From: Verrucomicrobiia bacterium
GTDB taxonomy: Bacteria > Verrucomicrobiota > Verrucomicrobiia > Verrucomicrobiales > DEV007
DNA length: 41,806 nucleotides
Direction: 5' to 3'
Assembly: GCA_030425385.1 (NCBI GenBank)
Contig: JAUIAH010000047.1
Span: forward strand, 1 to 41,806
Shown in pieces: positions 18,193 to 25,220 of the stretch (position 1 is its first letter; each line of letters begins with the position of its first letter). The position numbers were made by a program, and so were the translations under genes. The notes under the pieces are model-generated. The model worked only from the letters and a program-made list of their open reading frames with translations, was not told the origin of the DNA and made no database searches.

Positions 18193-19575
18193 ATGAAGCC
18201 TTGCATCTTACTCATCTTGATGGTCTTAGGGGTTCCGTGCGTCGCGCAATTCGACGCCTTCGACGATGGGAACGCTGAGGGCTGGACTGTCCTGGATGTG
18301 TTGGCTGAAGTGGGGGCACCTCCCTCGACGATCACTTTCCCAGAGGGGAATCAGATTCGCTTGCAATCCGCGCCGTCGCCCAATCCGGAGGCAGTGGGCC
18401 CATCCCGCATTGGCCTGTTTCACGGATCGACTTCATACACGGCGGTCACGACCTTGATCGATATCGTGGCCTGGGATCCGGCTTTGGAACAAGACATTGG
18501 GTTGATTGCTAGGGGGACCACCCTTGGGCTCGGCACCACAGGGGGGTATGCGTTGACGTTAGACACAGACGAGTCTGCTGCCTACCTCAGTCGCTTGGAC
18601 AACGAAGCCAATGCGACGCTTGCGTCTGGTCCGGTCGTCATGGAACCCGGCAAGACCTATCGCTTTCGGCTCACCGCGATTGGAAACCAGATCTCTGCAG
18701 GCATCGCCAATGCCGCCATCCCTGAAGAAGAATTGATCATCTTGGAAGCCGAGGACGATGGGTATCCAGAAGGGGTGAGTGGGTTCTTCAACAATGCGGG
18801 CACAGCTGCGGGGTCCACGGATGCGACCTATGATCGCTATCTGGCCTTTGATCCTAGCGGACCGATCGATCGTCCCCAAGTGGTGTCCTGGCAGGTCGAT
18901 GACACTGAGACCCTGACACTGGACTATCAGGTGTCGTTGCAAGCAGGTGGTCGTTATGTGCTAGAGACAAGCGAGGATCTGCGTGATTGGGCGGTGATTG
19001 CTCAGGGATCCGTGCCGTTAGGCTTCACGGACGGGCAGTTTGCCGTTCTCGTGGGTGCTCCGGGAAAGGGGTTCTACCGAGTGGCTCCAGCGCCTCCCTT
19101 GTTTCGCGAAGACTTTGAGCGCGATGCCGATGGGTGGACGACGGAAGTGTTCGCCGGGGATACCACGTGGGAGTGGGGCACGCCGATGGCTCCAGATCTC
19201 GATGCAGCCCATTCCGGTGGCAAAGCTTACGGAACCCTGTTAGGACAGTCCTACACGGATGGCGCTAATGTCGCCCTGCGCAGTCCTCTCATTGATCTTA
19301 CGGATAAAGCGCGTGCGACACTAAGTTTCTGGTATCACGTTGATGTCACGGAAGGGCAAGAGGGGGTGCAAGTTAGTTTCCTTAGCGAGAGTGGCGCGAC
19401 TCTCGCCTCGATCGACGAGATTCTGTGGACGAGGACGGACGGGTGGACGTTTTATCAGACGCCGATCTTAGAAGAGCTGCTAGGGCAACAGGTGCGTTTG
19501 GAGTGGCTGTTTCGCTCTGACAATGAAGCGCCCAATGGAGCCGGATTCTTCCTCGACGATATCGTATTAGACTAG
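18193..19575 (+). CDS. Secreted protein with C-terminal choice-of-anchor J (MAM-like) domain
   Basis: A 460-residue exported protein. The ATG at 18193 gives a clear signal peptide (MKPCILLILMVLGVPCVA). The N-terminal half ('FDAFDDGNAEGWTVLD', residues 20-215) looks like a concanavalin A-like beta sandwich. A short 'YVLETSEDLRDWAVI' beta domain follows. The last ~155 residues match the choice-of-anchor J pattern ('FREDFERDADGWTTE', 'ALRSPLIDL', 'LSFWYH', ending 'GFFLDDIVLD'). These are adhesion or glycan-binding modules with no visible catalytic residues. The SDR gene starts 7 bp after it, but a functional link is not obvious. The start is 92 bp from the divergent epimerase start. Confidence 0.8.
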   Translation: MKPCILLILMVLGVPCVAQFDAFDDGNAEGWTVLDVLAEVGAPPSTITFPEGNQIRLQSAPSPNPEAVGPSRIGLFHGSTSYTAVTTLIDIVAWDPALEQDIGLIARGTTLGLGTTGGYALTLDTDESAAYLSRLDNEANATLASGPVVMEPGKTYRFRLTAIGNQISAGIANAAIPEEELIILEAEDDGYPEGVSGFFNNAGTAAGSTDATYDRYLAFDPSGPIDRPQVVSWQVDDTETLTLDYQVSLQAGGRYVLETSEDLRDWAVIAQGSVPLGFTDGQFAVLVGAPGKGFYRVAPAPPLFREDFERDADGWTTEVFAGDTTWEWGTPMAPDLDAAHSGGKAYGTLLGQSYTDGANVALRSPLIDLTDKARATLSFWYHVDVTEGQEGVQVSFLSESGATLASIDEILWTRTDGWTFYQTPILEELLGQQVRLEWLFRSDNEAPNGAGFFLDDIVLD

Positions 19576-19582
19576 AGATGCT

Positions 19583-20500
19583 ATGAAAAGACCGCCTTTC
19601 CGATACGCCAACCGTGTTGCCATCGTTACCGGTGGGGCAGGGGACATTGGCAGTGCCGTCGTACGGCATGCGCACGCCAATGGGATGCGCGTGGTGATCG
19701 CGGATGTGGATCTTCGGCGTGGAGAGGCCTTGGCGAAAGAGTTGGGTGAGGAGCGTTGTGTTGCTCTCGGAGGCGATCTTACTCAAGAATCTGTCCTCGT
19801 GCAGTTGTTAGAGCAAACGGAGCGGCACTTTGGAGGGTGTGATGTCCTTATCAACAATCTTGGGATGACCAATACAACGCCGTTTGAAGAGCGGTCGACT
19901 GCCTGCATTGAACGGGAGTTGGCTGTGGTGATGCAGTCGCCCATTCTTCTCACGCGCCTGGCCTTTCCCATGCTTCAGCGCGCCGACGATCCTCGCATCA
20001 TCACCATCACGTCGCTGGGCGGGATCACCCCGCTCAAAGAGACGCCGATCTACAGTGCCGCAAAGTTTGGTCTGCGGGGCGCCATGCTAGCGCTCGCCTT
20101 GGATGAGGCCAGGCATGGGATCTCCATCAGTTGCGTGCTGCCCACCGCGACGGACACTTACATGTTGCGGCAAGAGGCTCTGGATGGCGGGTCGGTGTTG
20201 AATTTCATTGATGAGCCACAGCCCGTTTCCGCCGTCTTGAAATCGGTCATTCGGCAATTGGAACACCCGCGATTGGAGTCTTACCCCAAGACGAGTGATT
20301 CCTTCATTGCCCGCTTTGGCATGCTCTTTCCAAATCTGCAGCGGCGCCTGGTGCCCCTCTTTGAGAAACTGGGGAAACGCGGCATGGAGAAGTATCTGCG
20401 TGGATTAGAAGAGCGTGGCTTGGTGGAATGCCACGAAGGCACGCTGCGACAGAAGGCACGCCAACACTGGCATCACTCTCATCCCAACCAGGTGCCCTAG
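19583..20500 (+). CDS. Short-chain dehydrogenase/reductase
   Basis: This 305-residue NAD(P)-dependent oxidoreductase has the classical SDR Rossmann fold: 'VAIVTGGAGDIGSAV' (TGxxxGxG), 'LINNLG' (NNxG type), catalytic S144, and Y157 with K161 in YSAAK. The Asp at the end of beta-2 ('VVIADVD') favours NAD over NADP. The C-terminal ~80 residues form a long tail with predicted amphipathic helix ('FPNLQRRLVPLFEKLGKRGMEKYL'), reminiscent of lipid-modifying SDRs. The FMO-type monooxygenase begins 10 bp downstream, so the pair probably acts in the same oxidation/reduction pathway. The substrate is unknown. Confidence 0.92.
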   Translation: MKRPPFRYANRVAIVTGGAGDIGSAVVRHAHANGMRVVIADVDLRRGEALAKELGEERCVALGGDLTQESVLVQLLEQTERHFGGCDVLINNLGMTNTTPFEERSTACIERELAVVMQSPILLTRLAFPMLQRADDPRIITITSLGGITPLKETPIYSAAKFGLRGAMLALALDEARHGISISCVLPTATDTYMLRQEALDGGSVLNFIDEPQPVSAVLKSVIRQLEHPRLESYPKTSDSFIARFGMLFPNLQRRLVPLFEKLGKRGMEKYLRGLEERGLVECHEGTLRQKARQHWHHSHPNQVP

Positions 20501-20510
20501 CATCCATGCC

Positions 20511-21815
20511 ATGACGGATTCGGACGTTTGTATCATCGGGGCTGGACCGGCAGGATTGGCCACGTCACGAGCGCTTCAGGACGGTGGGATCTCCCACACC
20601 ATCCTTGAGAAGCACCTGGACGTGGGCGGGATATGGGACCCAGACAATGAAGGATCTCCCATGTATGAGAGCGCCCATTTCATCTCGTCTAAGACAATGT
20701 CAGGTTTCAAGGACTTTCCCATGCCGGACGCGTATCCTGACTACCCATCGAATCGGCAGATTCTCGCCTACATTCGAAGTTTCGCGGATGCCCATGGCTT
20801 GCGAAAGCACATCCAGTTCAATACGCGGGTGCAATCCACACGTTACGAGAATGATCGGTGGTCCATTGAGACTGACAAAGGCACGTATGCGGGATTCCGC
20901 TGGCTCGTTGCCGCCAATGGCGTCACGTGGATACCCAAAGTAGTGTCCTTGCCAGGGCAAGAGACGTTCGCGGGCAGAATCATGCATGCGGTCGGGTATC
21001 GTCGTGCAGAGACGTTCCGAGGGAAACGCGTGCTGATCGTGGGCGCGGGAAATTCCGGGGTCGATATAGCCTGCGATGCCGCTGCCAATGCCGAGGCGGC
21101 GGCCATCAGTCTGCGACGAGGGTACCATCTCCTGCCGAAACACCTCTTTGGCACGCCGATCGATGTCTTTGGGGAGCAAAGTGCGTGGATGCCGCTACGC
21201 CTGCAGCAGTTCACCACAGCGATCTTGCTTCGCATCTTGTTAGGCGATCTTCGTCGGCTGGGACTCGCCAAGCCTGATCATCGAATTCTCGAAAGCCACC
21301 CCATCATCAACTCGCAGCTCTTGCATTATCTCCAACATGGGGATCTTCAGGCCAAGCCGGACATTGCGCGTTTGGATGGGAGATCGGTGCACTTCGTGGA
21401 TGGCACTCACTTGGAGGTGGACTTGATCGTCCTGGCGACGGGCTATCATCGTTCCATCCCTTACTTGCCTGAAGGCATGGTTTCGTATGAGGGTTTGCAT
21501 CCCAAAGCGTATCTGAATGTGTTTCTGCCCGATCATCCGGAACTGTTTCTCAATGGTTTCATCGAGACCAATGGTGGCGCCTACAAGTTCTTTGATCAGA
21601 TGGCTCAGTTGATCGCCCAGGGGATCATTGCGCAGAAGGAAGATGGTGAGGCCTGGCAGACACTCCAAAGGATCCTTGCCGAGCCCGAACCTGATCTCAC
21701 CGGGGGCGTCCGTTACCTGGACTCTGATCGCCATAGCCTTTACGTCAATGCGCGTGCTTACCTGAAGGCTGTGAAGAAGCTTTGCCGAACCATGGGTTGG
21801 CCTAACATGGAGTGA
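20511..21815 (+). CDS. FMO-type flavin-containing monooxygenase
   Basis: A 434-residue flavoprotein with two dinucleotide-binding motifs, GAGPAG (residues 10-15, FAD) and GAGNSG (from 178, NADPH). Between them is the FMO signature FxGxxxHxxxY (F153, H159, Y163). Other FMO/Baeyer-Villiger features are 'VGGIWD' and 'LIVLATGYHRSIPYL'. Such enzymes insert one oxygen into soft nucleophiles or ketones. I use the ATG at 20511, because the longer frame overlaps the SDR gene and adds an unrelated N-terminus. The SDR-FMO pair suggests sequential oxidation of an alcohol or ketone, perhaps lipidic, but this is inference. Its TGA stop directly abuts the stop of the convergent HTTM gene. Confidence 0.93.
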   Translation: MTDSDVCIIGAGPAGLATSRALQDGGISHTILEKHLDVGGIWDPDNEGSPMYESAHFISSKTMSGFKDFPMPDAYPDYPSNRQILAYIRSFADAHGLRKHIQFNTRVQSTRYENDRWSIETDKGTYAGFRWLVAANGVTWIPKVVSLPGQETFAGRIMHAVGYRRAETFRGKRVLIVGAGNSGVDIACDAAANAEAAAISLRRGYHLLPKHLFGTPIDVFGEQSAWMPLRLQQFTTAILLRILLGDLRRLGLAKPDHRILESHPIINSQLLHYLQHGDLQAKPDIARLDGRSVHFVDGTHLEVDLIVLATGYHRSIPYLPEGMVSYEGLHPKAYLNVFLPDHPELFLNGFIETNGGAYKFFDQMAQLIAQGIIAQKEDGEAWQTLQRILAEPEPDLTGGVRYLDSDRHSLYVNARAYLKAVKKLCRTMGWPNME

Positions 21816-23804
21816 TCAGTTGGGTGCGCGAACCCGGCTGCGAATCACCTGGGCAGGGGTGACAATGTCGAGGAATCCATCGCGATGCATCCCGTCGACC
21901 GAGTGACCGGCATAGTGCAACGCTGCGAGGATGAGCGTGGAGCAGGTGTACTCATGATGCAGTTCTTGAAGGGTGTTAGGCTCGATACTGGCATTGTTGT
22001 AGAAGCCGAAAGCGCCGCTGTAGTCATAGGCCTTGCGCCGGTCATGGGCCTTGGCCAAGACGTGCGTGACAAAGATCTGCAGCCGTTTGCGATGCACGGT
22101 TTGGGTGGGGCGATAAGCGATCCAATGCTTGTCGGCGAGGTAACGGAGATCCTCGTCGATATGGGCGGGCTGTTTCATGGCGAGTTGAAGCAGGCGAAGC
22201 GACCCGGGTTGATGCGGATCGTCGACCACGAGCGCGAGGTGACCAAAGCGAAAGAGTTCGTAAGGGAGCTTCTGAATCTTGCCTCGCAGCAGGTAGTCCC
22301 TCCGTTCTTTGCGGGGCATGTGAAAGGCAATGACGTCTCCCGGACGTAAGGACGCCATTTGAGAATGATAGGATGTGGAATCGTTTGCCGCGAATTGGCT
22401 GATTTCTTGGAATGCTGCCATCTCGCCTCGTTGGGGTGCGCGCTCCATGAGCGTGAACGGGAACCACGCACCTTGCGCCGGTTGATAGAGCACGGTAGCG
22501 CCAGCCGCGATGACGAGAACACTTCGCATGCCGATGCCCCAGGGTGCGGTGACATGGCGCGCTAGAGACGTTTCGGAGAGCGAAGGCAGTTCATCAGTTA
22601 GGCGGCGCTGCACGGCGGGGTCGGGAAGTCCACAGGTGGCGTCTGCTCTCTGCAGGGCTGTGCGGAATCTGGCGACGAGTCGGTAGAGCGGATTTCGGAT
22701 GACCCGCGGAACCAGTTTCATGAGCATCGCCAAGGCGCGCCAGTGGCCTCCGAGAGTTTCTAATAGAACAATGACGGCGGAGGAGTGGCGATAGGTCCGG
22801 CCATCACACCACACGAGCATGGTGGGCGACGTCGATAGATGAGAGTGCTCCTGGAGAGTCGTGAAACGAATGAGGTCAGCGTGATCCTCTGCGGCTACCA
22901 TGCGAACCCAACGCTGGCACAAGAGACATGTGCCATCGAAGGCCGCGATCAGCTTGCCGCGCTGCGGCCGTTTCGGCCGGAGCCATCGAGGATCGAACAC
23001 GAACAGATGAACGATGAGCATTCCCAGACTGAGGTCGGCAAAGTCGATGACGAGTATGAGAGTGAGGTGCATCAGCAGGAGCGCGAGCCAGATCCACGGA
23101 CGCATCTTGCGGAAGACTGCTAGGGGGAGAAAGAGCAATTCGGCGAGGAGCGCTCCCCACGTGCCTATCATTAAGGTGAGATCGGGCAAGGCGAGAAGCA
23201 GGTCTCGCGCCAGACCGGGCCGAGCGAGGGGATTCTCCAGCACGAATCGGAGCGCGGTGCCATCTAGCCAGCTCGGTGATTGGAGCTTGGTCCAGCCGCT
23301 GAAAGAGTAGCCTGCGGCCAGCAGCCACCATGCCGCGTGGTAGACCCAGATGGGCATGTACCAGTGGGAATCAGGTGGTCGGGAAGCTCGGCGCCAGCAC
23401 CACGGTTCTCCAGTCGGCACCAAGGCGCACAACCCTAGCAAAAGTCCTATGTAGGGAATGGAAGGATTGGCGGTGAGATTGTTGCGATGGAAGAGCGCCG
23501 TCCACACGAACCAAAGCACCACTGCCATCCAAGGGCGTTTCAAACCTGCCGTGAAGAAGGTTGCGGCAACAATGCCGAGCATCAGGAAGGCCTGCACGGC
23601 CAGCGGACTGTCCCAGTGCGCGAGGGGATTGGGAAAGAGCCCGTACGCAGGATTCAGAGAAGGATCACTGAGAAAGCCGTCACGCGAGAAGACCTCGCCC
23701 GCCCACGGGAACAGTTGCAGGAAATGGATGAGAAGGTAGAGGCCAAAGACAATGCGGAAGAGAGCAAAGTGCCAGGGGGAGACGGGAGCCGTGGACGCAT
23801 TCAT
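21816..23804 (-). CDS. Triple fusion: HTTM (gamma-carboxylase-like) membrane domain, DCC thiol-disulfide domain, permuted papain-like (YiiX) domain
   Basis: A 662-residue membrane protein. Residues about 10-275 are a multi-helix HTTM domain, related to vitamin K-dependent carboxylase ('FALFRIVFGLYLLIHF', 'HRNNLTANPSIPYIGLLL', 'YHAAWWLLAAGYSFSGWTKL'). Residues about 285-400 are a DUF393/DCC domain with DGTCLLC (C293, C296), a thiol-disulfide oxidoreductase-like motif. After a further hydrophobic segment, residues about 485-655 form a permuted NlpC/P60-like domain ('RPGDVIAF', 'FGHLALVVDD' with H522, 'YTCSTLILAALHYAG' with C621), a fold used by amidases, peptidases or lipid acyltransferases. 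I start at 23804: its ATG overlaps the previous gene's TGA (ATGA). HTTM plus DCC is known; adding the papain-like domain is not something I recognise. The product is unknown. Confidence 0.85.
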   Translation of the reverse strand: MNASTAPVSPWHFALFRIVFGLYLLIHFLQLFPWAGEVFSRDGFLSDPSLNPAYGLFPNPLAHWDSPLAVQAFLMLGIVAATFFTAGLKRPWMAVVLWFVWTALFHRNNLTANPSIPYIGLLLGLCALVPTGEPWCWRRASRPPDSHWYMPIWVYHAAWWLLAAGYSFSGWTKLQSPSWLDGTALRFVLENPLARPGLARDLLLALPDLTLMIGTWGALLAELLFLPLAVFRKMRPWIWLALLLMHLTLILVIDFADLSLGMLIVHLFVFDPRWLRPKRPQRGKLIAAFDGTCLLCQRWVRMVAAEDHADLIRFTTLQEHSHLSTSPTMLVWCDGRTYRHSSAVIVLLETLGGHWRALAMLMKLVPRVIRNPLYRLVARFRTALQRADATCGLPDPAVQRRLTDELPSLSETSLARHVTAPWGIGMRSVLVIAAGATVLYQPAQGAWFPFTLMERAPQRGEMAAFQEISQFAANDSTSYHSQMASLRPGDVIAFHMPRKERRDYLLRGKIQKLPYELFRFGHLALVVDDPHQPGSLRLLQLAMKQPAHIDEDLRYLADKHWIAYRPTQTVHRKRLQIFVTHVLAKAHDRRKAYDYSGAFGFYNNASIEPNTLQELHHEYTCSTLILAALHYAGHSVDGMHRDGFLDIVTPAQVIRSRVRAPN

Positions 23805-24298
23805 AGGTGTTGGGGTGTGAGGGGATAGAGCCATTCTGTGGGGGCGCCTTCTCCACCTGCGGTGATGCGGACGTGGAGATCTCGCCAGGTTTCCGGAATG
23901 CCAAGCTCCTCGCGGAGTGGCGAATCAACGTTCATCATTTGGGTGTAGAGCCGTTCCCGAAGCTTGTCCGGTAGTCGGGGTCCATAGGCCAGAGCAGCTC
24001 CGATCACGTTGCGGCGTTGGTAGGGACCTTGGAGTCCGGCGTAACGCTCGGCCGTGAGAGGCATGGTCTGGGTTTTCCCCTGTGCATCGGTGGCTTCAAT
24101 GGCGAAGCGTGCCGCGAAGGGCTCGTAACCATCACTTTCACAGAAGACCTTGGGGAATGGGGCAATGCCAGAGGCCAGACCAATGCCACGCAGCGCGCGA
24201 TGCCCACTGAGATAGCCAATCATTTGCAGGAGGCCCACAAGGAACAGGGTGAGAGCGATGACATTGCGGTGACGCAGATTGAGGGAGAAGGATTTCAT
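23801..24298 (-). CDS. Small membrane-anchored protein of unknown function
   Basis: A 165-residue protein with an N-terminal basic stretch and one transmembrane helix (about residues 13-30, 'VIALTLFLVGLLQMIGYLS'), followed by a soluble ~130-residue domain, probably outside the cytoplasm ('FCESDGYEPFAARFAIEATD', 'RRNVIGAALAYGP'). I do not recognise the family. Both ends are fused to neighbours by 4-bp ATGA overlaps: its ATG overlaps the stop of the hydroxylase gene and its TGA overlaps the start of the HTTM fusion. It is thus almost certainly translated together with them and may be a subunit of the same complex. HTTM proteins often have a small companion gene, which would fit. Confidence 0.8.
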   Translation of the reverse strand: MKSFSLNLRHRNVIALTLFLVGLLQMIGYLSGHRALRGIGLASGIAPFPKVFCESDGYEPFAARFAIEATDAQGKTQTMPLTAERYAGLQGPYQRRNVIGAALAYGPRLPDKLRERLYTQMMNVDSPLREELGIPETWRDLHVRITAGGEGAPTEWLYPLTPQHL

Positions 24299-25092
24299 GA
24301 GTCTGTCAGGGGTTGGCGTCGTTGATGCATGCAAGCCCAGCGTTTGCGGCATCCCATACAAGTGAGCGGCAATTTGGTCGGCTGGTGGACGTCTTGGAAA
24401 CAAAGCATCTGGCCGATTCGCTGTTCTTTCGCCGCATCGAATCCACACTGTTTCGGTGATTCATGCGGATTGTGATAGGTGCCGAAGAGGAGGTCCCACA
24501 CGGGCAAGTCCGCATAGTTCTGGGTGTGATGTTGGTAGCGGTGATGGACCCGATGAGATTCTGGTCGTTGAAACCAAGGGCCGAGCCAGCGAGGCGTGCG
24601 GATATTCCAATGATAGAAGTATTCGGCCACGGCCGTCATGCCGGTGTAAAGAGCTGCCGCTTCAAGCGAGCAGCCTAACAAGAGGTAGATGAGGCTCGAG
24701 CTGATCAGGGCATTCAGCGTGATCTCCACGGGATGCTTGTAGAAGCTTGCGAGGACCTCGATGCGTCGTGGTGAGTGGTGCAACTGATGGCACAGCCGCC
24801 AGAAGAAATCGGACTCGTGCCGGACCCGATGCCACCAGTAGTAGACGAAGGTCGAGATCAGATAGGCCAGGCTCGCTTCTGCCCACACAGGCCACGCACG
24901 AACGGACAAGAGTGACCACGCTCGGAACCACTGATCCCAGGTCTGGCCCGCGAGGAGAACGATCCCTAACTGCGTCAGGTTCACCAGAGCAATGCGAAGC
25001 CACCACCCGCGAGAGGATGGCAAGGCTTGCCCCGGCCAGAGACGTTCTACCATCAGCATGAGCCCCGCAATGATCGCTAATAGAATGAACAT
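24295..25092 (-). CDS. Sterol desaturase/fatty acid hydroxylase family di-iron membrane protein
   Basis: A 265-residue integral membrane enzyme with the three histidine boxes of the fatty acid hydroxylase superfamily: HRVRH (H88, H92), HQLHH (H102, H105, H106) and HRVHHRYQHH (H180-H189). These bind a di-iron centre that hydroxylates or desaturates a lipid chain. At least three to four hydrophobic segments are visible, including the N-terminus (MFILLAIIAGLMLM). A short cysteine-bearing tail ('TCMGCRKRWACM') is unusual. It is the first gene of the coupled operon with the small membrane protein and the HTTM fusion. A perfect inverted repeat lies 36 bp upstream of its start. The lipid substrate cannot be told. 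Confidence 0.92.
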   Translation of the reverse strand: MFILLAIIAGLMLMVERLWPGQALPSSRGWWLRIALVNLTQLGIVLLAGQTWDQWFRAWSLLSVRAWPVWAEASLAYLISTFVYYWWHRVRHESDFFWRLCHQLHHSPRRIEVLASFYKHPVEITLNALISSSLIYLLLGCSLEAAALYTGMTAVAEYFYHWNIRTPRWLGPWFQRPESHRVHHRYQHHTQNYADLPVWDLLFGTYHNPHESPKQCGFDAAKEQRIGQMLCFQDVHQPTKLPLTCMGCRKRWACMHQRRQPLTDS

Positions 25093-25127
25093 GGGAGAGT
25101 CTTGTCATGGATCTCAGCGTGTTTGAA

Positions 25128-25153
25128 ATCGATGTTTATTCGAAAACATCGAT
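25128..25153. promoter_or_regulatory. Perfect 10-bp inverted repeat between divergent genes
   Basis: ATCGATGTTT (25128-25137) and AAACATCGAT (25144-25153) are exact inverted copies around a six-base spacer (ATTCGA). It lies 36 bp before the hydroxylase gene and 67 bp before the FG-GAP gene, in the 128-bp divergent gap. No T-tract follows on either strand, so an operator for a dimeric regulator is more likely than a terminator. Confidence 0.6.
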
Positions 25154-25220
25154 GACATCAATGAACGGGAGTTCGCGACAGGGCTTGTCGCCGTCGCTGA
25201 CTTCTCTTAGCGTGCCGGTC

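Noticed and set aside
25107-25220. Longer start for the FG-GAP protein at 25107
   Set aside because: The added 38 residues run through the inverted repeat and precede a perfect signal peptide beginning at 25221.
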